A stretch of DNA of 64,000 bases, from the NCBI GenBank assembly GCA_037501455.1, contig CM074857.1, positions 104,317,501-104,381,500 of the forward strand, in the 5' to 3' direction. The position numbers and the translations under genes are program-made. Below the pieces are notes generated by a model, which ran no database searches, had not been told where the DNA came from, and saw only the letters and a program-made list of their open reading frames with translations. The stretch comes from Lantana camara. Its lineage: Eukaryota > Streptophyta > Magnoliopsida > Lamiales > Verbenaceae. Of this stretch, positions 1 through 11,091 are shown piece after piece (the first letter of the stretch is position 1; the number at the start of each line of letters is the position of its first letter).

Positions 1-1336
1 GACTTCATTTGACGTGGTAACGAATTTATTTTAAATTGTGGAACCAAATCGGGGGCTAACGGGCAATTAGCGCACCCTTGGTTCCGTATGTGATATCTTG
101 ACCTAGGAAACTCGGATTCGAGTTTCATCAACTTCGCTGAACTCGTAACGAAAATTCGAGTTTAATGAACTTAGCCTCATATTTTTCTAAGATCATTTGA
201 ACCTCCGAGTTTTACCATTTGACCAGAACTGCCACATTTTACCAAAAGAGCCATATCTCATTCAAACCTTGACCAAATTAACCATGGTTTGATTCCTTGG
301 AACCCTAACTCAACCCACTAACACTCCATATCAGCCCCAAACCGAACCACACACCTCACACCAAGAAAAATCAGCTAAAAGCCCCTGCTCCAGAAAAATC
401 CCGTAACCCTTGCCATACTTGGAGATTCAAGCTCAAATCTCTTCCATCTTCCATCCAATCAACAAGGTGAGTTTAGGGTTGTGATATACATTCAATATGT
501 GTCATTTTAAGCTATGCATCCCCAATTTTGAGCATGTGAGCATGGGATTTTGAAGAGATGATGAAATAGTTAGGTTATGACTTTATTCTTGAATTCATGA
601 TTTAGATTCTGTTTCCTTGAGAATTTGCGCATGAAATCTGACCACTTCAACTCCTAGTATGTATATTTGAACTTGAATTTGTTGTATGTTAAGTGTATGA
701 GAACCCACCATTGTTGAACTCCATGAAACTTGAAGATATATGCAAGAACATGATTGTTCTTCGTATGAACTGCTACTGCTGCGTTTAGGACTGAACTTAC
801 TGTCAATTGCTGCTTCTTTCAGCCTTGTTTGTTGCTTGGTTGATTGGTCTTGTTGTGTAGGAGCTTTTGCTCTGTTTTCTTACCGTTTTGCTCTGGTGTT
901 TTTTTTTTTTGGCTGTGAACTGCTGCGTCTGCTGCTTCTCTTTCTCCTTTGTTCTTGGTTGTCCATTTTCAGTCAGTTATGGGAGTATTTGGCCTAGATT
1001 ACTGCTGAATTTACGACCCTGAATACTTGCTACCTGCTACTGTATGTTCATGAAATTATAACAGGGACCTTAGCTTTGTTGAACTGCTGCCTCGCGTCTG
1101 TAATGTAACTCCCCGGCCGGGGAGATTTTATGCATGGAAAAGGCTCGGCCGGGTAGTCTTGTTGCAGAAACTGCTGTGTTTTGCTGCTGCTTCTTTCTTC
1201 AGTTTCTACCGCTGCGTCTGCTAGTATTGTGTGTGTATAAATAAATATATATATATATATATAGTTGTTGTTCTTTTGCATGAAAGGTGTGAGTGTACGT
1301 AATATATGTATGTGTATTGACTTGTGCATGGTTGTG

Positions 1337-1386
<50 letters not shown>

Positions 1387-3127
1387 AATATGCATGTGAG
1401 CTATATATATATATTCCATATATAATATTGCATGCAAGTGCATGCGTACGTATATATATATATATATTTATGTATAGTATATATTTTATATATTAAGTAA
1501 TCTATTTGAATTTTAGAATTTAATTGTTATCTAATTTGTGTTATTTAATTTTCGAACATGACGTGAATGTATCTGTTTATCTATTTTCTAATTGTAAACG
1601 TGTTATAGTACGTACTATGATCGTTATTTGAATTCCTTGGATTGATTTGATATGAAATATGAAATTCATGTCTTAAATGATTATGAACGCTTCCTTGAAC
1701 GAATGAATGACTCGTTTATGGGATTTAAATGCATTAATAGTGCACATGAACGTGTTCATTACATAATATTATCTCTTATGCATTCATAACATGTTCATTG
1801 CATGCCGTGCGTCATATATGGTTCATTTGGGGTCTTGAGTCTCACGAACACGTTACATTGTCTTTTGTACAGTTTTCTCCAGGGCGGAGATGCCGGGTTC
1901 ATAGGACACTTTCGAGTCTCCTTTTCTTCTTGATATTGTTGGTAAGAGGTGTACAGGTGGGTTTCTCTACTATTTAGTTAAATAACCCTATATACTTCCA
2001 ATGTGTAAAGATTTCAGCCAAAAGTATATATATATATATATAGAGTCGTTTTCAAGGGTCAATGATTTTAAAAGTAAAGCCTTTCTTTTATGAACCTACC
2101 AAATGTTTTGGCGAGAAAAGAATGAATGAATGCACAGAATGGGGCCCAGGGATTGGTGTGAGTGGTGACCCGAGGAGGCATGGGCTGACGGTGATCCCTC
2201 ACACTAGTTCCACCAATGAACGGCGTAACCGGACCTCGTTAGGAGTTAGCGAGGAATGGATGCTGAGTGCCATCTGGGGAGTCATGTTCCCCTTTTGGTC
2301 AATGAATGGATGGTTCGGGCTGATCACCCGGCCATCACCCGGAGGAAGAAGGTGTAAATGTTCATGAATATGCACAAAAGAATGTAATGCATGAAAGAAA
2401 GAAAGAAGGAATGAATGTTTAATGAACAACACGAGGTGTTGGTTGGAGATAATGCACGCCCACTCGCCGGGCCACAAACGACCTAATGAAAAATGAATGT
2501 TATAATCCCTTTTGATGATCCTTTATTTAGCCCACATGGGAAATGCTCTAAAAACCTCATTCGGGATTATAACTTGCATGTGAATGCTTACTTATTGTTG
2601 TATATGCTATTATGCCTCATTTTATACCCACCAGTCTCGTATAGACTGAACCCGGATTGTTTTCAGTGTTTTTGTAGGTTTGGAGTGCTAGGCGGGAAGT
2701 CAAGTCTATTAAGTCTTCCGGTTAAGTCAGAGTCTGCCCATGTCCATATTGAATCATGATTTGGTTAAGTACGAAGCTGTAAGATTTGTAATGATTGTTA
2801 TATTTATCATGAATTCAAGATAAGCTTACAGGAGTAGAAAGAATCTGGAATTGATGCTTTATGATTTTATTGAATTTCGGGATTAGGTATCTATGCTAGT
2901 TGAACCCGTTGCTCTTTGCTTATCTTGCTATTTATGTATGTACTTTGCTTCCGCATTGATAATATTTCTATTTTATGGTCTCTTTGGTTGCGAAAGTTAG
3001 CCCCGCCTAGCTTAGCGAGTGTGTATGTCCCCGTTCGCCGTGATTTAGCTCGGGTATGGATTGTCCATTTCATATTCGGGTCGGGTCTCGGTGCAGGGGA
3101 TGTGGTACCTTGCGCTCGGGTGCTACA
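1..3127 (+). repeat. 5' LTR (start outside window)
   Basis: The 3' boundary at 3127 is fixed by the shared GTGCTACA end and by the primer site 8 bases further on. The segment contains several TA dinucleotide tracts (1246-1262, 1341-1382 and about 1450-1467) and no convincing gene. Open frames at 740-997 and 2062-2367 lack family resemblance and are taken as chance. Confidence 0.6.
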
Positions 3128-3135
3128 TCCTTAAG

Positions 3136-3150
3136 TGGTATCAGAGCCCG
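3136..3150 (+). other. Primer binding site, initiator tRNA-Met
   Basis: TGGTATCAGAGC, complementary to the 3' end of plant initiator tRNA-Met, begins 8 bases after the LTR end. This is the standard minus-strand primer site of many plant LTR elements. Confidence 0.85.
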
Positions 3151-5020
3151 GTTGCAAAACCGGTGTTCTCGTGTCGTGATTGAGTCAGTCTAGGTCGCAC
3201 GGCTTAGGAACTACGTGACAATGTATGCATTGCATCGATCTTGAATATGAATTGCCTTCCTTTTTGAATTTTGTTGACTTATCTGTTGCATTCCTGCATT
3301 GGATCAGTGCTTTTCGTGTTAAATACTTGCCATGAGCATGTACTAATCGCATGCATATATCCTTGAAATAAGTTATGAATTACATGTTATGAAGATACTA
3401 TCAAACCACGGCCAAACATCATGCTAACAACGTTCTATTGCAAGTCCTTTCTGAGGCATGGAAGATAGGAGGGATGCATCGGGAAAAAAGTGAGTCCGGG
3501 AGCCCTAAATTTCAACTAAGATGGAAAACGAGTCGGGAAGGGATTGGAAGGAGCCAAGCAGCGTGGAAAACACAAGTTCATGGAAGGTGACAATACTACG
3601 GACAAGATTTGAGTTCGTTTTCCAAATCCAAGTTGAATTGTCGTGTTGTGAGGGTGAATTGGGAAATATGGAGCAACTAATGGAAACGGTAAAGAAAGGC
3701 AAAGATGTTTTGGAAGGAAATCATGAGCGCAAGTGGGAGCAATTGGAAAGCAAGTTCTATTCCCAATCTAAACTTGTAAAGGATAAACAAAGGAATCTTG
3801 ATCAGGGTGATGACTCGAAGTAGGATTCGAAAATACAGTCGGGGTAATTTTATAAGAGAGTTGGGCATTATTGAAGGACGATCCTGGGGAGAAATTTGGA
3901 TGCTAATTCTGTGGATGTAGAGGAAGTTAGGGACCGAGAAATTTCAATTCCGGACCGTGGAAGATACAAGTGATTACAAAGATTCATGGAAACTTGAAGA
4001 CCGTGGGAGAGGCAAGGAATAATCAGCAAGTCAAAGTAACCTCATGATTGGAGGAACAAGGAAAAGCCACCGAGCTAACAACTTACCAAATTGGTGACAG
4101 GTTCCAAAATATTCATAGCACGTGCATCATACTTCGCATCAATTATTTATTCTTCTTTACTTATGTTCGTGCGTGCATTTCTAATTGATTTCGTTGCTCT
4201 AATGTGATGCATATTTAATTGTCGTAAGTGTGCCACATGCATCGTCATTTTAACCCAACATGCATTCTAGTGTTTAATTGATAGGAAATTCTTTCATCTC
4301 ACTTATCAAGTATCATTTCAACTGAGCCACATCTGAGTTATAAGGAAGATGACTTTGGAGAAATAAAGAATTTCAAGTAAGGGATAGATTGATAGAAACG
4401 GGAATTCAGAAAGAGAAGCGAGACTAGAGTTGGCTTCGGGGTTTTCGAATCGGACAAGAATAGGAAAGGAGTTTTGGACATCATGCGAATTAGAAGGGAA
4501 GTTGAAAGGCAAAACGTTGGGGTTGCCATTTTGATTAAAACCCTCCCTAGTGGAAATTATTCATCAAGAATTTCGATAAAAGAAGGATTGATGGAATTCG
4601 ACATGTAAGGACAGAAAATTTAAGGGGGAGAGCATAACTAAGAGATAAATTGGAAGGTTGGAATTGAGCCATGAAGAAATATTTTAGTAGGAACAACGAA
4701 ATTGCAAATTAAGGAAGACCTGGAAGTCCTAATGGTGGTGGTCAGAAATGAATAAGATGGCTTGAATGGTTAAGCTGTTAATAGGAGAGCTAAGTTGCTA
4801 AATTCGGGTGAAGGTTTTACGAGGTATAAGGGAGATGGTTCATTGAATATTTCTATGTATGGAATTCCGATTTGGAGGTGATGGAATTATAAGGGAGCTT
4901 CTGTGAACTCCTAAGTCAGAATTGACAAGAGAAAGTCGAATAAAGTTAGCATATAATGGGATGATGGCAATCAAGATTAATTCAATGGAGTACCAAAGGG
5001 GGATTCAACAAAGACAATAT
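3151..5020 (+). other. Non-coding internal region of LTR element
   Basis: No gag zinc knuckle, protease DSG, reverse transcriptase YVDD/FFDD or integrase motif is visible in any frame. The stretch is purine-rich on the plus strand with many GGAAG and GAGAA runs. It may be a large retrotransposon derivative (LARD-like) or a heavily decayed interior. Confidence 0.5.
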
Positions 5021-5441
5021 TATTAAGTCTTTCGGTTAAGTCAGAGTCTGTCTATGTGCATATTGAATCATGATTTGGTTAAGTATGAAGCTGTAAGATT
5101 TGTAATGATTGTTACATTTATCATGAATTCAAGATAAGCTTACAGGAGTATAAAGAATCTGGAATTGATGCTTTATGATTTTATTGAATTTCGGGATTAG
5201 GTATCTATGCTAGTTGAACCCGTTGCTTTTTGCTTATCTTGCTATTTATGTATGTACTTTGCTTCAGCATTGATAATATTTCTATTTTATGGTCTCTTTG
5301 GTTGCGAAAGTTAGCCCCGCCTAGCCTCGCGAGTGTGTATGTCCCCGTTTGCCGTGATTTAGCTCGGGTATGGATTGTCCATTTCATATTCGGGTCGGGT
5401 CTCGGTGCGGGGGATGTGGTACCTTGCGCTCGGGTGCTACA
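5021..5441 (+). repeat. 3' LTR fragment
   Basis: It aligns without a net length change to 2707-3127, with about a dozen substitutions. The 5' part of this LTR is missing. The copy ends at 5441, where unrelated sequence starts. Confidence 0.8.
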
Positions 5442-5462
5442 GGTGCCAAATATTTTTGATTT

Positions 5463-5654
5463 GTTTGGATTCATTTTCCATAATATTCAAAATCAAGGAT
5501 AAATTTAATTTTCAACCGCCATTTTCAAAATCAAGAATTTTTTATTTTTTTTTTTTTTGTTTGGATTCATTTTCCATAATATTCAAAATCAAGGATAAAT
5601 TTAATTTTCAACCGCCATTTTCAAAATCAAGAATTTATTTTTTTTTAAATCAGG
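5463..5654. repeat. Tandem duplication, 96-bp unit, two copies
   Basis: The segment starting GTTTGGATTCATTTTCC at 5463 repeats at 5559 with period 96. The copies are almost identical and differ mainly in poly-T length near their ends. Duplication through the T-run is likely. Confidence 0.85.
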
Positions 5655-6084
5655 GTACTGTTCATCGTCATTGTTCATCTGTCTTCCTCAACAGATTTCC
5701 AGAAAAACGTCAAAACTTCAAAAAATCACATAAAATTCAAATCTTAACCGTTTTTCATGAATTTTATATCGAATCGAATATTTCACGAACTACACAAACG
5801 TATAAGTTTTATACCGTAAATCAAAACACACAAAACGTGACATGCTTCTCAAGTTTTGATTCTCACAAATAGAAATACACAATTCTCATAATATGCAGAT
5901 CGGATCACAATGAAATTTCACAGGTATGATTCTCAACATGAAAACATCATACAACAAAATTTTCGAAGTCTATCATGCATAATCCGCCAATCTGCCATTT
6001 TTGCACGTTCAAGAATTTAAAGAATAAATTTCTTCACATGCACAACAAAAAAGCACATAAAATCATCAGGAGCACATCTTCTCA

Positions 6085-6526
6085 GGCTCTGATACCACTG
6101 AAGATTTAAACTTACTAAGCGGAATAAATAAATCTCTAAACATACCTTGATTCTACGGATCGTTTGAGATGGTTCACAGATTCTTTGATTGAATTCTTCA
6201 CGTACAAGCGGTCCAAGTTTGCTTAGGACAAGCAGACTTAATTCCACGACTTGAGTGCTTTGATATTTTTGGATACGGTGAATAGAGAATTCCACACTAT
6301 TCTCTCACAAAGAATTCTATATTGCGCGATGTGGGATTTTTGTGTAATCTGAGAATTGATAGATTGATTGTGTTCTGGATTATCTTTTAAGGAGAGAGAT
6401 TTCTCTCTTATTTATTTGACGGGAGTTGGAATAACTTCCCATTCAAATTCAAACTCTCCCACCAACCCATTTATCTATATGGGTTTCGGGTTAGCCCCAT
6501 GGGCGACCCGTTTTATATTTCCAACA
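6085..6526 (-). mobile_element. Copia-type LTR with primer site, partial element
   Basis: Read on the minus strand, an LTR-like segment starts with TGTTGGAAATAT at 6526 and ends in CTTCA at 6099. One base later comes the tRNA-Met primer site TGGTATCAGAGCC (6097-6085). TGTTGG starts and this primer are usual in Ty1-copia elements. No second LTR or pol is visible. Leader-like AT-rich sequence continues to about 5655 and then meets the tandem duplication. The remainder of the element has been lost. Confidence 0.7.
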
Positions 6527-6769
6527 ATTACAATAGGTGATTATAATCTATTTATGAGAATAAATACAACAACAAATAATTAATCAGTTTATACAAAATA
6601 TATTCAGATATATGCGGAAATCACACAATCAGTTTATGTAGAGATATATTTAGATATATATCGAAATCTTATAGTAAATTTGTACAGAAATATATGCAGA
6701 TTAGATTATACAAAAATATATTCAAATGTATATCTGTATATATCTCAAATATATATCTCTATATATATC

Positions 6770-8341
6770 TGATGTGGGGGAATATTTCTCATTTTTAATT
6801 AATTGGGATATTATTAAGAGTCCAAGTAAAGCGTTGTGTTAGTCGTGGAAGAAGTGGGAAGTTGAGAGAAAACGGGGAGAAGAAGTCAGCAAATAACGTG
6901 CGAACAGATTTGAGACTCAAAACTCCCACGTGCCTAGAATATTGGGGACACTGCAACCGATTATTGAAGAGAATAAAAGGCAGATAAGGGAGAGAAGGAG
7001 ACACGCTACTTTTGATATTCTACAGAAATTCTTCAGCAGTCCAAGCTCTCTGAAATTCATTATTTGAGAAAGTTTAAGCAGTCTCATTTTTCATTATTCC
7101 CATTTGTTATATTTGATGGTGCAGAAAGTTTAAAGGCGTTTAAACACCAATCACTTTAGAATTTGTGTGTGGAAGGGAAGACCATCACAGGCATTGAGCC
7201 TCAGGAACTGGGTTTCCAAGTGAGCGTGAGTTCTTCCAGCTAGGATAACACCAGAAAATGCAGTGAAGATGCAATGAAAATGGTGAAATGCAGGGAGCTT
7301 TGGGGGAAGATGAAGATCAGAACCAAAATGGTGGAATGTGCCCAGTTCTGTGTATGTAGTGTCTTGGGAAGAAGATGACTTGGGGAGCAAGTGTGTGCAT
7401 TCCCTTATTTATATGTTAGGGGTCAAGGTATTTTGGGAAAACCGTCCTAGTGGTCCCGAATTCAGTGCTGCCCTAGACACGTGGCGTCATGTGATGGCGT
7501 GAAAGTGATTGCCTCTGAAAAGCCTGTAGCATGACAGTACGAGGTGCACACTGCCATTGTGTCAGCGGTAGTTGGCGAGCGGCGAGCGTGCAGGGGTCTA
7601 CTTAGGCCCCCCGTATTTGTGATGTGCCCCAGTGAGGGTCTTCTTATGCTATGGGGACTGATCCTCGAGAGGATAGCCCCCTTGAGAATGGGCCGAGCGT
7701 CGGCTACGCTCGAGAGGGTCCTCCCAGCGACAGGCCGTAAATGCTGGTGACCCGAGCGTCAGGGCGTCGGTGGGGTCCGAGCGTAAGACTGGAGTTCCCT
7801 TCGCTAGGCGTTCCCCCGAGGGTGTGTTGAGTAGGCCTCGGGGACCGAGATGAGAGCGTCAATGGGATCGAAATGGAGGGATTCCGGTTCGAGGAGTGGG
7901 CCAAGGCGCATGGGTCTAGATCTGCGAGACAATGAGCATGTGAGCCGGGTATCCCATGAGCTCGGCAATGCGAGCGTCCCAGCCATAGGGTCCTCTGATG
8001 ATGACACGTGTACGGAGCTGACCTGAGCGTAATTTGGCCTCATCAATATTAGATAGGACTTTCCATATATTTCTTTTAGATCAGTAATTATAGCAATTAT
8101 TTAGACTACTTTTCCAGAATTGTTCTTGTACGTTGAAGACAGATTTACAGAAGACTAAGAAGACCACCATTCACAACATTTCTATTTCTTCCTTTATCAT
8201 CTTTATTATCTTTTACTCCATTTCATTATCTTTTGTTTAAATATTAATATTTCAAGTTAATCGTCCTATTGCAGCTTGTTACAATCAAATCTCCCAAGAA
8301 ATAAATTATTTTGGTGATTGTCAAATTTTTGACAAGCATCA
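6770..8341. mobile_element. Solo LTR (outer), interrupted by a nested element
   Basis: The ends are TGATG at 6770 and CATCA at 8341, flanked by a perfect ATATC duplication (6765-6769 and 8342-8346). No primer site or pol is present, so it is a solo LTR. Removing the nested insert 7114-8045 and one ATATT leaves an LTR of about 635 bp. It shares motifs such as AAGAGAATAAAAGG with the 35130-35592 LTR. The superfamily cannot be fixed without an internal region. Confidence 0.8.
7114..8045. mobile_element. Nested solo-LTR-like element inside an older LTR
   Basis: The ends are TGATGG at 7114 and CATCA at 8045, flanked by a perfect ATATT duplication (7109-7113 and 8046-8050). The insert is 932 bp and clearly more GC-rich than its surroundings. 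It carries seven direct GAGCGT motifs between 7584 and 8030. No open frame with family resemblance was found. A solo LTR of a second family is most likely; a small terminal-repeat element is the alternative. Confidence 0.75.
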
Positions 8342-8540
8342 ATATCTCTACAGAAATCTCAGAAATCCAACGATCAGTTTATGCAGAGATATATTTAGAT
8401 ATATATTGAAATCTTATAGTAAATTTATACATAAATATATGCAGATTAGTTATACAAAAATATATTTAGATATATATATATATATCTATACGTATATCAG
8501 ATATCTCAAATATATATCTGTATATATCTCTACAGAAATC

Positions 8541-9095
8541 TCACAGCCAAGATTATGCAGAAATATATACAGATATATGCCGAAATCTCAGAAATCTCAA
8601 ATAATTATTTTACAAAACCTCAAATCTCAAATTTCAATTCTCGTATCAGAAAACTCAAATAAATTGATATTAAAATTGGTAAAATTCTCAATACACAAAT
8701 AATAGATAGAGTGATTTTTCAAGAAACCAACTAAAATACTTAAAACAGATAATAACTTTAGATCCAACACCAGATTACTCAACCAAAAACAATTGCAAAT
8801 TTAGTAGCACACATCAAATCTATTGAGATATATGCAGAAATTTCAAATCGCAAAAATCTCAAATATATGCAAAAATCACAAATCACAAAAATCTCTTCAC
8901 ACGTATATACAAAAATCTAAAATCTATAGCTCCCAGAAATCTCTTTAGATATTCACAAAATTACATGGAGAAATCAAATTTGCAAAAATTTATTCACATA
9001 TATATAGAATCCTGAAATTTTACAAATTTGAACCTAAAAATGTCGAATCGGAAAAGTTTCAAAAAAAAAACTTGAGATTAAACTTAGGTGTGTCA

Positions 9096-9126
<31 letters not shown>

Positions 9127-9432
9127 CTTCTTCTTCTTCGACAACGATGAGGTGGTCGGATTTTGAAAACTGATCGGTAAAGTGAACGGGAAGTAAGAAG
9201 AAAGATAATTAAATGAATATGAGATTGTAAGAAGTAAATTTGGTGTGGTGGTAGTAAAAAAAAATAAGGACAAAATAGACTTTTTAGAGCTTTAGGGGGT
9301 TTACAAAAAAATTTGATGTGTATTGGTGATCTAAAACTTACTTTTTTCAAATTAGGGGGTTTTAGATAAGTTTTGAAGATATTTTGTCCTTTTTATTAAC
9401 TGCCCCATGAAATAATAGATACACATATATAA
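8541..9432. other. AT-rich spacer with decayed repeats
   Basis: It holds diverged units of the ATGCAGAAATCTCAAAT repeat up to about 8990, then the TTC microsatellite and an A/T-rich segment. No gene was seen. Confidence 0.6.
9098..9139. repeat. TTC microsatellite, about 14 units
   Basis: An uninterrupted trinucleotide run of about 42 bp. The long lysine- or arginine-rich frames across it are artefacts of the repeat. Confidence 0.95.
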
Positions 9433-9932
9433 TAGGAATAATTACAACCAGCCCCTGAGATGTGTCAAAAATACATATTTTCCCTGAAATTTAAGAAATT
9501 ACGAACACTTCCCTGAAATTTACATTACCTCTTACAAATTGTACTAACCGTTAATAACAGTGTTAAATTTTAACGACATCAACAAAATTATTTTTAAAAG
9601 TTTACTTCCTAAATTGTAATAATACTTAAAATATAATGATATATTTGTAATATTAATTAAATTTATATTTTTTAATATAAAAATTTATAATTTAATAAAA
9701 TATTTATATTTTATCTATATGTACGTATAAATCAAAATAAATATTTCATACATATTTATTCCATACCTTATATTTATGTTTTAGTTTTATGTATATTTTG
9801 CATAAATTTATTTAAATTTTTTTGTTTGTGAGTAACAAATTTTTTCTATGAAATAAAAAATTATAATAAACACACCAATATCAATCAATACATTAGAAAA
9901 TTCACACAATTATTAAAAAATATTTCAAGTGT
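9433..9932. repeat. Dispersed AT-rich repeat, copy A
   Basis: It is homologous in inverted orientation to 32365-32883 over nearly its full length. Shared features include GTTATTAACGGTT, GTGTTCGTAATTTC and TTGGTGTGTTTATTAT on the other strand. The left end has the GGA(A)TAATTAC motif seen at several other transposon-like ends in this window. It has no coding capacity and is probably a non-autonomous DNA transposon. Confidence 0.7.
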
Positions 9933-10021
9933 CGGTGATCCTAATGCAGCTACCTTTCATATAATTGGAACGTAGTAGCCTACCGATTAGCTAGACAAAA
10001 CTAAGAACAAGCATTTTTTTC

Positions 10022-10433
10022 TCCATGAAAGGGCTTCAATCATCTCTTGCTTTCTCCTGATAGCTTCGTTTTTCGCGCACTGCAAATCTTGTATCCTCTG
10101 CAATCCGTTTACAACTTCCTCGTTCATGATTTTGATCTCCTCTTCCTTCAGCTCAGAATCGAACACAATTTGATGATATTCGACAATCATGTTCTCAAAG
10201 TCGTTTCTTCCTTTCTCTTCATTTCTATAATCATTTCTTTCTACATCTCTTGTGTAGATGATACTCTTCTTGTACATCCGTTTAACGCACTTGTATTTCA
10301 GGATCGATTTTGCTCAATTTTGCATTCATAAACTCAGCTTCCTTCCGCACATCCCCGAGTTCTTCTTTCTGAAGTTTTATTTGGTTTTCTGACTCTGTTT
10401 ACTCTTCTCAGATTTCAACAGTTCAGTAGCATG
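10022..10433 (-). pseudogene. Fragment of the KIN-12 kinesin last exon
   Basis: The minus-strand translation repeats the C-terminal coiled coil of the intact kinesin at 40811-49668, with matches such as [24 protein letters not shown] and RRKQEMIEA. It corresponds to about 40908-41345 of that gene. A deletion of some 20-30 bp near 10235 and other small changes break the frame. Homology stops abruptly at both ends, with no start codon or motor domain. It is a non-functional partial duplicate. Confidence 0.9.
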
Positions 10434-10851
10434 TCATCATGAGTCACGTTTACAAGGAGAATCACGGTCAAAACAGTCTCTTACAAAGCTTACAAGTGGC
10501 CCCACCCCATCTCAGAGTGTCGTCTTCATTTTCCTACTCTAGAATTACACGGGTACTCTTTTTATGAGTATCAATCGGACCGAAAAACAGCAAGGAACAT
10601 ATTCAAATATAAGATTACATGATGCAACATGAGCGTGTATGGGGACTCATTGCCAGAAAAGGAAAACACCGAAGAAAAAGAAAAAACAGAAAATACTCTT
10701 GGCGAGGTATTAGACATTTCAACATTTGCTCTACTAGTAATAGGCTTCGGACATTTGTAAGATATATATCAGTTAAACACAAAATATGTGACCCTTTAAC
10801 ACAAGATGGAATATAATTGGCAGAATTAATGAAATATTTCAACTAGGAGAA
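10434..10851. other. Unique spacer left of the copia element
   Basis: No gene or repeat recognised. It was contiguous with 15825 onward before the copia insertion, as shown by the GAGAA target duplication. Confidence 0.5.
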
Positions 10852-11032
10852 TGTTGGAATATGGTGATATTTATGGAAAGGATTTACCCTAATTACCTTT
10901 CCTTGTAATTAGCTGTTTGTTAGGCTGTGATTAGTCTTCTGTACTCTACTTATACATGTTATCTTTGTACCTCTGAAAACAACACAATGAATACACCAAA
11001 AGCTTTCTCCCAGATTTATCATATTATCAACA
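10852..11032 (+). repeat. 5' LTR of copia element
   Basis: 181 bp from TGTTGG to CAACA. It should supply the promoter and transcription start. It matches 15644-15824 base for base as far as I can read. Confidence 0.95.
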
Positions 11033-11046
11033 TGGTATCAGAGCGG
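11033..11046 (+). other. Primer binding site, initiator tRNA-Met
   Basis: TGGTATCAGAGC directly abuts the LTR end, the normal place for a copia primer site. Confidence 0.93.
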
Positions 11047-11091
11047 GTTTCGATTCAATAACGATTCGAATACCTGGCTCATCATCTACCC

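Larger units (their letters stand above)
1..5441 (+). mobile_element. Non-coding LTR retrotransposon, left end outside window
   Basis: A 421-bp direct repeat (2707-3127 and 5021-5441) ends in both copies with GTGCTACA. The left copy is followed by a TGGTATCAGAGC primer site, so the element lies on the plus strand. The 1.9 kb between the copies has no gag or pol reading frame. The long left LTR (over 3 kb to the window edge) resembles Tekay/Del-type gypsy LTRs, but without coding sequence this is a guess. The repeat copies differ at roughly 3 percent of positions by eye, so this is not a very recent insertion. The right LTR has lost its 5' portion and joins internal DNA directly. Confidence 0.75.
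6605..8540. repeat. AT-rich tandem repeat of about 170 bp, split by a solo LTR
   Basis: About 150 bp beginning near 6622 (CAGTTTATGTAGAGATATA) recurs at 8369 with few changes. With the inserted 6770-8341 LTR and one target copy removed, the two copies lie about 170 bp apart. They were therefore adjacent repeats before the LTR inserted between them. Further degenerate units with ATGCAGAAATCTCAAAT continue to about 8900. Confidence 0.7.

Noticed and set aside
740..997. Hydrophobic 85-codon open frame
   Set aside because: It lies in an LTR, has low-complexity Leu/Phe/Cys content driven by CTG/TTT repeats, and has no family resemblance.
3521..3823. 100-codon open frame in the left LTR element
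   Set aside because: No Gag or other motif, composition follows the purine-rich strand, and frames on the other strand are equally open.
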